Positions 8,175 through 17,213 of a stretch of 55,973 bases of DNA are shown piece after piece. This DNA is from an uncultured bacterium (lineage in GTDB: Bacteria; Bacteroidota; Bacteroidia; Chitinophagales; CAIODY01). The notes under the pieces were generated by a model. It did no database searches, was not told where the DNA came from, and saw nothing but the letters and a program-made list of their open reading frames with translations. Location of the stretch: positions 1 through 55,973 of the forward strand of contig CAIODY010000046.1 in the NCBI GenBank assembly GCA_903857255.1. The letters are read 5' to 3'. Numbering within the stretch: the first letter of the stretch is position 1; each line of letters begins with the position of its first letter. The position numbers were made by a program, and so were the translations under genes.

Positions 8175-9143
8175 ATGAAGAAGATTTTTTTAGTGTTGTT
8201 TTCTGTTTTTTGTTTTGCATCCATGCTTTACGCAGCCGAAAAAACAGAAAAGCAAATTCCTCCAAAAGTCGCATTTGAAGATGCTTCTAAGCGAACCACA
8301 ATTGTTGTGTTGTTGAGTGAAGACCCCAAAAAAGTGTTGCAATTAAAAAAGAAAAAAGATGATTTGGTTTTTTACCAAGAGGATGTGCAATATTTTAATC
8401 AACAATTAAAATTGGCTGTCGAAAAATATTGGAAGTTTACTGAAAAGGTAGAATTTCATTCTTTAGCTGAAGTGAAAAAAATGATTGTTGGAAAAAAAGC
8501 AAAGGACTATTTATTGTTGCAATGGCTTGAACAAACTGACAAGCCATTGCCGCCACCCAATCCAAAAGATGAAATCGAAATTGGTTTACCTTTTAAAAAA
8601 ATATCCAACAGTGAAAGATGGGGATGTTTTGAATTACGATTGGCGGAAATGTTATTGCCCGGAAAGCCTGAACTGTTCAGCATTCGAACCAATTACGTTA
8701 CTCCACTTTACATAGATGATGCGTATTCGATGATGATTTTACAATACGAATTAAATAATCGTGTGCAAGGCTTGAAAGAAAGCGATGTGAAAAAAAACAT
8801 TACAGCCAATGCAAAAATGTTGAGTACTAAAACTTTGCTGATTGACAAAAAAGACATTGACCAAAATAAATTTGGAGAAGGCAGAGTTGATAAATCTTTC
8901 TATCCTTATGAAACACAAATTGATAACGCAGATTCAATTTTCGCAAAACTGCAACAAGCCAATTTAGATTACGCAGTGTTAAAAATAATTCCTAACGACA
9001 ATAATGAATTGGTACACTATTTTATAAGCTGCGAAGATGCTGTATTTTGCAACGTGTATGTTTCTAAATATGATGCGAAACTCAAACGCAAACAACGCAT
9101 CAATGCTGATGTTTTGAAAGGCTATGTCAAAAACATCAAGTAA
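8175..9143 (+). CDS. Secreted protein of unknown function, 322 aa
   Basis: Signal peptide of about 20 residues (FASMLYAA cleavage region), then a mature region rich in Lys and Glu with no motif I recognise. Notable segments are KKKKDDLVFYQEDVQYFNQQ near residues 59-78, a proline run PLPPPNPKDE near residues 121-130, and RWGCFELRLAEMLLPG near 149-164. A second half carries aromatic-rich beta-like stretches. No lipobox, no transmembrane helix after the signal. I considered GldN because of the size and T9SS context but saw none of its conserved blocks. It ends 11 bases before mutY, which may be cotranscribed. Likely periplasmic. Confidence 0.8.
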   Translation: MKKIFLVLFSVFCFASMLYAAEKTEKQIPPKVAFEDASKRTTIVVLLSEDPKKVLQLKKKKDDLVFYQEDVQYFNQQLKLAVEKYWKFTEKVEFHSLAEVKKMIVGKKAKDYLLLQWLEQTDKPLPPPNPKDEIEIGLPFKKISNSERWGCFELRLAEMLLPGKPELFSIRTNYVTPLYIDDAYSMMILQYELNNRVQGLKESDVKKNITANAKMLSTKTLLIDKKDIDQNKFGEGRVDKSFYPYETQIDNADSIFAKLQQANLDYAVLKIIPNDNNELVHYFISCEDAVFCNVYVSKYDAKLKRKQRINADVLKGYVKNIK

Positions 9144-9154
9144 AATTCGCTCCT

Positions 9155-10243
9155 ATGAATGTTGAATTTTTTAGAAAAGTTTTATTGAATTGGTTTGATA
9201 CCAATCATCGACCAATGCCCTGGAAAGGTTCGAAAGATGCTTACACGGTTTGGTTGAGCGAAGTGATTTTGCAACAAACTCGTGTTGAACAAGGCTTGCC
9301 TTATTTTGAAAAATTTATTGAAAAGTATCCAACTGTTGAAAGCTTGGCAAAAGCTAAAGATGATGATGTGATGAGGATTTGGCAAGGCTTGGGTTATTAT
9401 TCACGAGCAAGAAATATGTTGGTAACAGCAAGAGAAATTAATGAAAAATTCGACAATCAATTTCCGCAGGATTATGAAGAATTAAAAAAACTAAAAGGCA
9501 TCGGAAGCTATACTGCTGCTGCCATTGCATCGTTTGCTTTTGATTTGCCTCATGCTGTTGTGGATGGAAATGTTTACAGGGTTTTGAGCAGAATCAATGC
9601 TATTGAAACACCGATTGATTCGACAAAAGGGAAAAAACAATTTGAACAATTAGCCAATAAATTTTTAGATAAAAAACATCCAGCGCATTACAATCAAGCT
9701 ATGATGGATTTTGGTGCAACGCAATGCACACCCAAAAACCCGAAGTGTGATGATTGCATTTTTAAGAAAAATTGCAAAGCCTTTGAACTCAATCTGGTGG
9801 CTGATTTGCCAGTGAAAGAAAAAAAACTGAAACGAAAAAACAGGTACTTCAACTTTTTCTACATCACCGATGGAAAATATATTTTGATTGAAAAAAGAAC
9901 ACAAGAAGATATTTGGCAAAATCTTTTTCAGTTTCCATTAATTGAAACCGAAAAGCAATTCAGCAAAGATGAGTTGATGAAATCAAAACGGATGAAACAG
10001 CATCCGTTGTTTAAAAATTTTAAAAGAGCAGACAAAAAAAATCTTCGTCAAGGGATTTTAAAACAACAAGATTTAACGCATCAACGATTGTTTATTCAGT
10101 TTTATCTTTTAAAAACTGAAAACGTGAAAGCCTTGATGGCAGAAGGTTTTTCGTTTGTCAATGCAGAATTAATTGAAGTGCATGCCTTTCCAAAAACAAT
10201 TGCTGAATTTTTAAATGGCTTGAAAGAAATGACGCTGTTTTAA
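9155..10243 (+). CDS. mutY: A/G-specific adenine glycosylase MutY
   Basis: Removes adenine mispaired with 8-oxoguanine. Helix-hairpin-helix (LKGIGSYTAAAIASFAF, about residues 112-128), catalytic Glu in SEVILQQTRVEQ (E36), and the catalytic Asp in VVDGNVYRVLSR (D137) are all present. The 4Fe-4S loop follows as C191-x6-C198-x2-C201-x5-C207. The C-terminal NUDIX-like domain that recognises 8-oxoG spans about residues 225-350. Length 362 aa is normal. The stop overlaps the convergent gene at 10240 by four bases. Confidence 0.97.
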   Translation: MNVEFFRKVLLNWFDTNHRPMPWKGSKDAYTVWLSEVILQQTRVEQGLPYFEKFIEKYPTVESLAKAKDDDVMRIWQGLGYYSRARNMLVTAREINEKFDNQFPQDYEELKKLKGIGSYTAAAIASFAFDLPHAVVDGNVYRVLSRINAIETPIDSTKGKKQFEQLANKFLDKKHPAHYNQAMMDFGATQCTPKNPKCDDCIFKKNCKAFELNLVADLPVKEKKLKRKNRYFNFFYITDGKYILIEKRTQEDIWQNLFQFPLIETEKQFSKDELMKSKRMKQHPLFKNFKRADKKNLRQGILKQQDLTHQRLFIQFYLLKTENVKALMAEGFSFVNAELIEVHAFPKTIAEFLNGLKEMTLF

Positions 10244-10767
10244 TTTTTCTTTACCAAATTCATATGCCATTTATTATTGTACAAATCAAAAGTTGATTTG
10301 CTATTAAACAACATCGGGATTCCCCAAATTAATGCAGCAGGAACAAAAAGTAACGAGCCAATTCCTCCAAAGCAGCTCTGGAACCCATTTAGATTGTTGT
10401 TGGCTAAACTGTAAGCAAACAACGATGCAAAAGCCACAGCAGGAATGGTGATGGCTGCGCCAGTCCATTTTTGTTTTCGATAAGCCGCATCTGATTTTTT
10501 AAAAGCGATGGAGCGAATTAAATGGTATGAAATTTTTTGGCTGTCAATCATCAAAAAAGTATCAGCTACTTGTTGCACCAAACCATTGTAGGTAAAAAGC
10601 TCTGTAACAACTTTTGCTTCGTGATTTGCCAACAAAAAATATGATTCACGTACGTTTTGTTTGTCGCATGATTTTGTTCGATAAATTTCTAAAGCATTTT
10701 GTGCTTGACCATTCAGCGAAATGAAAATAAAAAGTAAGCCAATGGTTTTTGAAAAAATATTTTTCAT
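10240..10767 (-). CDS. Secreted/membrane protein of unknown function
   Basis: The start was moved to ATG 10767 (MKNIFSK), because it opens a clean signal peptide (about 22 residues, ending NGQAQ). An upstream ATG at 10791 adds only a polar tail. After the signal comes a soluble stretch of about 80 residues (beta-rich, with KSCDKQNVRESYFLL near its start), then two hydrophobic segments (AAITIPAVAFASLFAYSL and a second GGIGSLLFVPAALIWGIPM). No known domain recognised. Convergent with mutY; divergent from the YdeI-family gene. Function unknown. Confidence 0.72.
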   Translation of the reverse strand: MKNIFSKTIGLLFIFISLNGQAQNALEIYRTKSCDKQNVRESYFLLANHEAKVVTELFTYNGLVQQVADTFLMIDSQKISYHLIRSIAFKKSDAAYRKQKWTGAAITIPAVAFASLFAYSLANNNLNGFQSCFGGIGSLLFVPAALIWGIPMLFNSKSTFDLYNNKWHMNLVKKN

Positions 10768-10833
10768 TTTTGTTGTAGCTTTTTGTTGCATTAAAAGTAA
10801 AATTTATCGGCTAATTTTATTCAAACATTTTTT

Positions 10834-11448
10834 ATGCCTACCATTGATAAACGAGTAGATGATTACATCAATTCAAAAAACGAATTTGCAATTCCGATTT
10901 TATTAAAACTTCGGAAAGCTATACACAAAGCCTGCCCCGAGGTAACAGAAACCATTAAATGGGGAATGCCAGCATTTGAATACAAAGGTTTGTTGTGTGG
11001 ATTTGCTGCATTCAAAGCACATTGTGCATTTAATTTATGGAAATACAAATTGGTAGAAGACCGTCATGGACTGATTGAACAAGGTGAAAGAACAGCGATG
11101 GGTATGTTTGGAAAAATCACATCGGTTAAAGATTTGCCAAGCGAAAAAATATTGATGGAATACATTAAGCAAGCCATGAAATTAAATGAGGATGGCGTAA
11201 AACCTGCACCTAAGCCACGTTTGAAAGAACGGAAAGAATTAATCATTCCTGAAAAATTTAAAGAAGCACTAGATAAAAATTTTATCGCGAAGGATAATTT
11301 TGAAAAAATGAGCTACTCACACCAAAAAGAATATATGGAATATATTAATGAAGCAAAACGTGAAGAAACCCGTGAAAGCCGCATCAGCAAATCAATTCAG
11401 AAATTGGAAGAAGCGAAAAGTCATAATTGGAAATATGAAAAGTGTTGA
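10834..11448 (+). CDS. YdeI/OmdA-family protein with DUF1801 domain
   Basis: Cytoplasmic 204-aa protein. The N-terminal half is a DUF1801 domain (IPILLKLRKAIHKACPEVTETIKWGMPAFEYKG) and the C-terminal half is the bacteriocin-protection/OmdA-like region (FEKMSYSHQKEYMEYINEAKREETRESRI, rich in charged helices). This two-domain order is the family standard in Bacteroidota. Biochemical role is not established; OmdA-type proteins were linked to envelope and peptide-stress tolerance, but that cannot be transferred here. It is followed by a convergent membrane-protein gene after six bases. Confidence 0.85.
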   Translation: MPTIDKRVDDYINSKNEFAIPILLKLRKAIHKACPEVTETIKWGMPAFEYKGLLCGFAAFKAHCAFNLWKYKLVEDRHGLIEQGERTAMGMFGKITSVKDLPSEKILMEYIKQAMKLNEDGVKPAPKPRLKERKELIIPEKFKEALDKNFIAKDNFEKMSYSHQKEYMEYINEAKREETRESRISKSIQKLEEAKSHNWKYEKC

Positions 11449-11454
11449 GAAATA

Positions 11455-11751
11455 TTACGCCCAACCTTTCCAAATCATGTAAGCAAAATAGCAAAGTGCC
11501 AAAGCCAATGTAACACCAACGATGCCTTGCATTTGATAATCTCTGCGCTGTTTTCGAGCCACAGCAAAGGGAAGTAAGTTGCAACAAACACTCATCACCA
11601 TCATAAACTTAAAAGAAAAACCTGCATAGCTCGGCAACACCCAACCCCTTAAAACATCGCTTAATTGCGAAAGAAATAAATAGCCAAGCAATGGAAAAAC
11701 AATCGCCAAAATAGCGCCCATCCAGGCTTTGTCAAGTTTAAAAAAATTCAT
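11455..11751 (-). CDS. Small membrane protein downstream of surE
   Basis: 98-aa protein with three hydrophobic segments (GAILAIVFPLLGYLFL, FKFMMVMSVCCNLLPFAVA, IVGVTLALALCYFAYMIW) separated by short basic loops (ARKQRRDYQ). It starts one base after the surE stop on the same strand, so the pair is almost certainly cotranscribed. No recognised domain. A small membrane protein next to surE is familiar in Bacteroidota, but its function is unknown. Confidence 0.78.
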   Translation of the reverse strand: MNFFKLDKAWMGAILAIVFPLLGYLFLSQLSDVLRGWVLPSYAGFSFKFMMVMSVCCNLLPFAVARKQRRDYQMQGIVGVTLALALCYFAYMIWKGWA

Positions 11752-11752
11752 T

Positions 11753-12520
11753 TTATTCTAAAATTTTTGTGATTGCAGCAATATGTTGATGTGCTGTTAA
11801 ATCAAATTGTACTGGCACCACCGATACAAAACCATTTGCCAAAGCCCATTCATCAGTATCTTCAGCTTTATCATTGCTGTCAAATTTTCCTGTGAGCCAA
11901 AAATATTTTTTGCCTCGTGGGTCACGTCGCTCATCAAATTCTTCCACCCAATTAGCATAAGCTTGTCGGCAAACCTTCATTCCTTTTATCTCATTCAACT
12001 TTAATTTCGGAATGTTCACATTCAGCAACGAGTTTAATGGCAAGCCATGTTGCAAAACTCTTTCAGCAACTTTCGTAACAAAATGTTTCGATGCCGAAAA
12101 ATCAGCATCGAAATCATAATCTAATAATGAAAAACCAACAGATGGAATGCCATCAATTGCGGCTTCTATAGCTGCACTCATGGTGCCGCTATAAATCACG
12201 TTGATAGAAGCATTGCTGCCATGATTGATTCCACTTACACACAAATCGGGTTTGCGATGCAACACTTTATCGATCGCCAATTTCACACAATCGGCAGGTG
12301 TGCCACTGCATTGATAAGTTTCAATACCTTTAAATAAATCCACTTTTTCTAATCGCAACGGACTACCAATGGTGATGGCATGACCCATACCACTTTGAGG
12401 CGCATCAGGTGCAACAACAATTACTTTACCCAAATGCGAAACCGCTTCCACCAAGGCTTTGATGCCTGGTGCAGTAACACCATCATCATTCACCACTAAA
12501 ATTAATTTTTCTTGATTCAT
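11753..12520 (-). CDS. surE: 5'/3'-nucleotidase SurE
   Basis: Metal-dependent nucleoside monophosphate phosphatase. Metal-binding motif LVVNDDGVTAPGI (D12, D13), the VVAPDAPQSGMGHAIT loop near residues 35-50, and SGINHGSNASINVIYSGTMSAAIEA around residues 94-118 are all intact. Length 255 aa is normal. ATG start. It lies 40 bases downstream of the RND exporter and one base upstream of a small membrane protein gene. Likely one minus-strand transcription unit. Confidence 0.96.
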   Translation of the reverse strand: MNQEKLILVVNDDGVTAPGIKALVEAVSHLGKVIVVAPDAPQSGMGHAITIGSPLRLEKVDLFKGIETYQCSGTPADCVKLAIDKVLHRKPDLCVSGINHGSNASINVIYSGTMSAAIEAAIDGIPSVGFSLLDYDFDADFSASKHFVTKVAERVLQHGLPLNSLLNVNIPKLKLNEIKGMKVCRQAYANWVEEFDERRDPRGKKYFWLTGKFDSNDKAEDTDEWALANGFVSVVPVQFDLTAHQHIAAITKILE

Positions 12521-12560
12521 TTATTTTTTTCTTTACAAACTTTAAGAACTTGATGAACTT

Positions 12561-14888
12561 TTAGCTTTTCTTTTTCTGTGCTTTATCCATCCACAACAAC
12601 AAACTTGGCAATAAAGTTAAGTTAGTAATCATGGATAAAATCAAGGTTAATGAGGTGAGTAAACCCAACGCAATAATGCCTCCAAAACCACTGATGATGA
12701 AGATGAAAAAACCTGCAAACAAAATCAGTGAAGTATAAATGATGCTTACGCCTGTTTCATGCACAGTGAATTTTACAGTGGTTGGAATATCGAAATTGTG
12801 TGTGATTAATTCTTGTTTGTAATTCACTAAAAAGCGAATCGTAACATCAATAGCAATACCAAGTGAAATGCTGAAAATCAATACTGTTGAAGGTTTCAAA
12901 GGAATCCCTAACCAACCCATCACACCTGCTGTTATTAATAACGGCAAAATATTTGGCAATAATGAAATCAATAAAATGCGCCAACTACGCATTAACCAGA
13001 GCATACAAAACACAATGGTGATGAATGCTAAAATCAAACTATCACGAAGTGAACTAACAATAAATTTTGTCCCTTCTAAAAACACAACGCTTGTTCCTGT
13101 GAATGTAACGTGATATTTTGAAGTATCGAAAATAGCATCCACCTTAGGTTTCAGGCTATCCACAATTTGTGGCAAACGATTGCTGCCTGCATCAATCATG
13201 CTCACACTTACTCTGGTAAATTGTTTAGTTGAATCAATAAACGAACCCAACAATTTGTTCATGTCGTTATTTTTTCCGCCTTTATTTTTTAATAAAGCAT
13301 CATAAACAAATGCTTGTTCAAATTCATCGCCAGGCACATGAAACTGATTAGGGTCGCCGTTGTAATAAGCCTGTGTAGCGAATTTGACACCTTGCGTTAA
13401 ACTTAATGGTTTTGCAAATTCAGGAAATTGCGCCAACACTTTTTCTAACTCATCTACTTTCTTAAATGTTTTAGGTGAGGATGCTTGTTTCTTTTTTTTG
13501 CAATCAATCAAAATTTCGAAAGGCATGATGCCTTTAAATTCTTTTTCGAAAAATTTTAAATCGAGATACAGCGCATCTTTTTTTGGTAAATCATCTACAA
13601 TATAACTCAATGCTTTTAATCGTGTAATGCCAAAAATGCTGATGGTTGCTACAATCAGCGATATGCCATACACATATTTTCGATGATGAAAAACCCACAA
13701 CTCCAATTTATCTAAAATGTAAGTGAGCCATTTGTTTTCCATATAATCAGAATGTTTTTCATGTGGTGCTGGCAAATAACTTAATGCACACGGAATGAAA
13801 ATTAATGACACTACAAAAATCAAGACGATATTGATGCCAGCCACCATTCCAAACTCTAACAATATAGAACTTTTAGTAAAAACAAAAACCCCAAAACCTA
13901 TGGCAGCAGTGAGATTGGTGAATAATGTAACCACACCCATTTTTTCAATGGTGTTGTGCAACGCCAAAAATTTATCTTTAGTTTTTCCAAATTCAATATG
14001 AAATTTATTGATGAGATAAACACAATTCGGGATGCCGATGACGACAATTAAAGTTGGTACTAATGCAGTTAGCAAAGTGATTTTATAACCCAACAAAACA
14101 ACAGTTGCCAATGAAAAAATAACTCCAATTCCCACTGTGATGAGCGACAAAAACATAGCCATCCAAGAGCGGAAAAAAAGTAGCAAAATCAAGGCTGTTA
14201 ACACTAATGAAACGATGGTAAACAAGGTACTTTCTTTAGAAATTTTCTTCGCAATTAACGTTCTTAACAAAGGCAATCCGCTTGAATGTGGTTCAACATT
14301 TTGCGCAATTGAAAAGCGCTCAACGGCTTGTTGAATGTTGTTCACAAGCAATGTTCGCTTAGGCGAATTCATTACCTCCTTATTGATTTTTATTGCCATT
14401 AAAATAGCATGACTGTTATCGTTGTACAACAAACCTTTGTAAAATGGCAATGTGTTAAATAATTTCCAGCAGCTATCCAACTCGGCTTGTGAAGCCACTT
14501 TAGCAGGAAATATTTTTTGTGTAATGAATTTTTGAGTGGCTGTATCTTTAATCACATTCAGCGATTTGCTGAAACACAAAACATCTTCAACCGATTCAAT
14601 TTTTTTTATGGAATCGCACAAGTTTTGAAATTGATTGAAAAAATCTTTCTGAAAAATTTTGTCAGTTTTAAAACCAACCACCATCACATTTCCATCTTCA
14701 CCAAATTTCTTTTTGAAATCCATGTAAGCCAAATACTTAGGGTTAGTGATGGGAATACTTTTATTAAACTCGTTGGTGATTTTTACTTGCGCTGCGAAAA
14801 ATCCCATCAATGCTGTGGTTGCAGCCAGCAACAACAAAAGCAGTAAACGGTTTTTCAAAATGAATTGAGCTAGCTTATTCCAAATCAT
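12561..14888 (-). CDS. RND-superfamily (MMPL/patched-like) exporter
   Basis: 775-aa inner-membrane protein with the two-halves RND layout. One TM helix lies near residues 12-30, a periplasmic loop of about 170 residues follows, then five TM helices (STLFTIVSLVLTALILLLFF onward), a soluble linker, and a repeated TM-loop-TM5 half ending LLPSLLLWMDKAQKKK. The start is placed at ATG 14888 (MIWNKLAQF); an in-frame extension to 14996 adds 36 unlikely residues rich in Cys/Asn/Arg. Relatives carry lipids, hopanoids or sterol-like molecules; the cargo cannot be read from sequence. It precedes surE on the same strand. Confidence 0.88.
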   Translation of the reverse strand: MIWNKLAQFILKNRLLLLLLLAATTALMGFFAAQVKITNEFNKSIPITNPKYLAYMDFKKKFGEDGNVMVVGFKTDKIFQKDFFNQFQNLCDSIKKIESVEDVLCFSKSLNVIKDTATQKFITQKIFPAKVASQAELDSCWKLFNTLPFYKGLLYNDNSHAILMAIKINKEVMNSPKRTLLVNNIQQAVERFSIAQNVEPHSSGLPLLRTLIAKKISKESTLFTIVSLVLTALILLLFFRSWMAMFLSLITVGIGVIFSLATVVLLGYKITLLTALVPTLIVVIGIPNCVYLINKFHIEFGKTKDKFLALHNTIEKMGVVTLFTNLTAAIGFGVFVFTKSSILLEFGMVAGINIVLIFVVSLIFIPCALSYLPAPHEKHSDYMENKWLTYILDKLELWVFHHRKYVYGISLIVATISIFGITRLKALSYIVDDLPKKDALYLDLKFFEKEFKGIMPFEILIDCKKKKQASSPKTFKKVDELEKVLAQFPEFAKPLSLTQGVKFATQAYYNGDPNQFHVPGDEFEQAFVYDALLKNKGGKNNDMNKLLGSFIDSTKQFTRVSVSMIDAGSNRLPQIVDSLKPKVDAIFDTSKYHVTFTGTSVVFLEGTKFIVSSLRDSLILAFITIVFCMLWLMRSWRILLISLLPNILPLLITAGVMGWLGIPLKPSTVLIFSISLGIAIDVTIRFLVNYKQELITHNFDIPTTVKFTVHETGVSIIYTSLILFAGFFIFIISGFGGIIALGLLTSLTLILSMITNLTLLPSLLLWMDKAQKKKS

Positions 14889-15007
14889 GAATAGAAAATT
14901 TTTGCGAAGATAAAGCGTTAAAACGAAGTGGTTTCTACATTTAGTATTGCCATCAAAATTCATTTTTTTGAAATCACAACTTGAAAAACAGCTCACCTAA
15001 AAATTTG

Positions 15008-15015
15008 TAGCTTTG
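15008..15015 (+). promoter_or_regulatory. -7 element (TAGCTTTG) upstream of ybeY
   Basis: Exact TAnnTTTG match 18 bases before the ybeY ATG, with a TTG at 14981-14983 as weak -33 candidate (spacer 24). It fits a short leader. Confidence 0.5.
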
Positions 15016-15032
15016 TCGCAATCAATATTTAT

Positions 15033-15458
15033 ATGCCCATTCAATTTTTTACACACGAAATTTCATTTCAACTAAAAAACAAAACCAAGCTGAAGCTATG
15101 GATTGATAGTGCTTTCAAGCAACACAAGAAAAATTTGAAAAGCATAACTTATGTGTTTTGTAGCGATGAATATTTGCTCGAAATCAATCAAGGGTTTTTG
15201 CAACACGATTTTTATACTGACGTCATCACGTTTGATTATTCTACTAAAAATGAAGTGGAAAGCGAAATTTATATCAGCATTGATAGGGTGAAAGAAAATG
15301 CCAAAGAATTACAAACAAAATTTGAAGATGAATTGCACCGAGTGATGATTCACGGCATATTACACCTATGTGGAATGAAAGATAAAACCAAAGCGCAAAA
15401 AGCTGACATGCGATTAGCAGAAGACAAATATTTAAACACTTTGAAAAAGAAAAAATAA
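15033..15458 (+). CDS. ybeY: Endoribonuclease YbeY (rRNA maturation factor)
   Basis: Zn-dependent single-strand RNase acting in 16S rRNA 3'-end maturation and ribosome quality control. The metal motif HGILHLCGMKDK (about residues 109-120) is the Bacteroidota variant of HGxLHLxGxDH, with the final His replaced by Lys. FYTDVITFDYS precedes it. Length 141 aa is normal for the phylum. The stop codon directly abuts the ATG of the gldB-like gene, so the two are cotranscribed. Confidence 0.95.
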   Translation: MPIQFFTHEISFQLKNKTKLKLWIDSAFKQHKKNLKSITYVFCSDEYLLEINQGFLQHDFYTDVITFDYSTKNEVESEIYISIDRVKENAKELQTKFEDELHRVMIHGILHLCGMKDKTKAQKADMRLAEDKYLNTLKKKK

Positions 15459-16481
15459 ATGAGGATGAAAAAAATCGGAGTTTTTTTGTTGATAATCGGT
15501 TGTTTTTTTGTTGGTTGCAATTGCAATAATTCGCAAACAAAAATTGATAATAAAGCTGCTGAAATACCTGTAAAATTGACTGTTGTACGATTTGATAAAG
15601 AAATTTTTTCTTCTAATGATTTTACGATTTTAGCAAAAAAATATCCTTCATTTTTCAAATTATACACCGAAAGAATTTTGCAAGGCGGCGATAAATCACA
15701 TTTAGAAGAACCACAAAAATTGCTCACTGATTTTACACAAAACAAATCTATCAAAGGATTGTATGATACGGTTGAAAAAATTTTTAATGATTTTTCAATC
15801 TATGAAAATGAATTGAACAAAGCCTTTCAATATCATCAATATTATTTTCCGAAATCAGCTTTGCCAAAGGTTTACACGTTCATCAGCGAATTTGGTTATG
15901 GTTGTATTACAGCTGATAGCATGTTGGGAATTGGACTTGATATGTTCTTGGGCGAACATTATCCCTATTACTTTTCATTGCAATTTCCTGAATTTATCAT
16001 CAAAAGATGTGTGCCCAAAAACATTATTCCATCTGCTATGAAAGCCTATGGACAATCATTAATTGCAGAAGACAACAACAAGCACCGATTGATTGACAAA
16101 ATGGTGGAATCGGGCAAGTTGATGTATTATGTAGATAAAGTATTGCCACACTACGCCGATTCAATAAAGATGGGCTATTCAGGCATTCAAATGTTGTGGT
16201 GCGATTTCAATGAATTTAAAATTTGGGAGTTTTTTATTAAACACAATTTGCTGTATTCCAGCGATATGTTTGAAGTGGCACATTATATAGGCGATGCACC
16301 TGTTACACCAGGTATGCCACCTGGAGCACCAGGAAATATAGGTGCTTGGGTCGGTTGGCAGATTGTAAAAAAATACATGAATGAATTTCCGAAAACTACT
16401 TTAGAGCAATTGATGAAAGAAACCGACGGACAAAAAATATTAGAAGCTAGTCATTATAAACCAGTGAAAAAAACTCAATAA
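15459..16481 (+). CDS. gldB: GldB-family gliding/T9SS-associated lipoprotein
   Basis: Lipoprotein with signal and lipobox (CFFVGC, lipid Cys near residue 20) followed by a domain of about 300 residues. It carries blocks typical of GldB: ADSMLGIGLDMFLGEHYPYY, FPEFIIKRCVPKNIIP and the late APGNIGAWVGWQIVKKYM. GldB is required for gliding motility in Flavobacterium; many non-gliding Bacteroidota also have it. Molecular function is unknown. It starts immediately after the ybeY stop. The last seven bases overlap the convergent pseudouridine synthase gene. Confidence 0.85.
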   Translation: MRMKKIGVFLLIIGCFFVGCNCNNSQTKIDNKAAEIPVKLTVVRFDKEIFSSNDFTILAKKYPSFFKLYTERILQGGDKSHLEEPQKLLTDFTQNKSIKGLYDTVEKIFNDFSIYENELNKAFQYHQYYFPKSALPKVYTFISEFGYGCITADSMLGIGLDMFLGEHYPYYFSLQFPEFIIKRCVPKNIIPSAMKAYGQSLIAEDNNKHRLIDKMVESGKLMYYVDKVLPHYADSIKMGYSGIQMLWCDFNEFKIWEFFIKHNLLYSSDMFEVAHYIGDAPVTPGMPPGAPGNIGAWVGWQIVKKYMNEFPKTTLEQLMKETDGQKILEASHYKPVKKTQ

Positions 16482-17197
16482 TTTTTTTCTAATTGCTTAA
16501 TCACCGCAGCAAAATCTTTGGGCAAAGGAGCTTCAACTGTAATTGGTTTTTCATCAACAACATGATTGAATTCTAATTTAGAAGAATGTAGTGTAAGCCT
16601 TGCCATTAGCGGTTTTTCAGCTTCTTCATTTTTGCTTAGTTTGTATTTTTTCTTTACTGTGGAAAGCAAAAATGGTTCGGGCGAACCATACATTTCATCA
16701 ATTAAAAGTGGATGACCAATCGCTAAAAAATGCACACGAATTTGATGCGTTCTGCCCGTTTGCGGATACACTTCAACCCATGAATAATCGTGTCCAAAAT
16801 TTTTAATTGTTTTAAAATTGGTGAGCGATGCTTTGCCATGTTTATGATGTACATCCATGCGCCCAGCCTCCAGTCTATCTTCTACGATGTTCAAATCAAT
16901 TTTTCCTTCGGCTTCGGTTTCGCCCAAAACCAACACTTGATACGTTTTTTGCAAAGTATGTTTTTCAAATTGTGTGTTCAAATGTTTGTGCGCCGCTTCG
17001 GTTTTTGCAAAACATAAAACACCGCTGGTGTATTTATCAATGCGATGAACTGTAAAAATTGGGTTGTATTTTTTGCGCAATTCGCCCAACACACTTGGTA
17101 TGGCATCGTTGTATCTGTCAGGAATGGTGAGCATTCCAGCCTGTTTATTTACGACTACATAATAATCGTCTTCAAAAATAATTTCTAAATTTTTCAT
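16475..17197 (-). CDS. RluA-family pseudouridine synthase
   Basis: Converts uridine to pseudouridine in rRNA or tRNA. The catalytic-Asp motif is VHRIDKYTSGVLCFAKT (HRID instead of HRLD, near residue 54). The second motif is QTGRTHQIRVHFLAIGHPLLID. Length 240 aa is short for RluA proteins, and no N-terminal S4 domain is present, so it resembles the compact RluA/RluE-like group. Target base unknown. ATG at 17197 is preferred over the TTG at 17200. It is followed, 16 bases upstream on the genome axis, by metF on the same strand. Confidence 0.92.
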   Translation of the reverse strand: MKNLEIIFEDDYYVVVNKQAGMLTIPDRYNDAIPSVLGELRKKYNPIFTVHRIDKYTSGVLCFAKTEAAHKHLNTQFEKHTLQKTYQVLVLGETEAEGKIDLNIVEDRLEAGRMDVHHKHGKASLTNFKTIKNFGHDYSWVEVYPQTGRTHQIRVHFLAIGHPLLIDEMYGSPEPFLLSTVKKKYKLSKNEEAEKPLMARLTLHSSKLEFNHVVDEKPITVEAPLPKDFAAVIKQLEKNY

Positions 17198-17213
17198 CAA
17201 TTTTTTTCAAAAA

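Noticed and set aside
8175-9143. Possible GldN
   Set aside because: Size and T9SS context suggested it, but none of the conserved GldN blocks are visible.
12561-14996. Longer start for the RND exporter at 14996
   Set aside because: The extra 36 residues are polar and Cys-rich and precede the natural first TM helix; ATG 14888 fits the family start.
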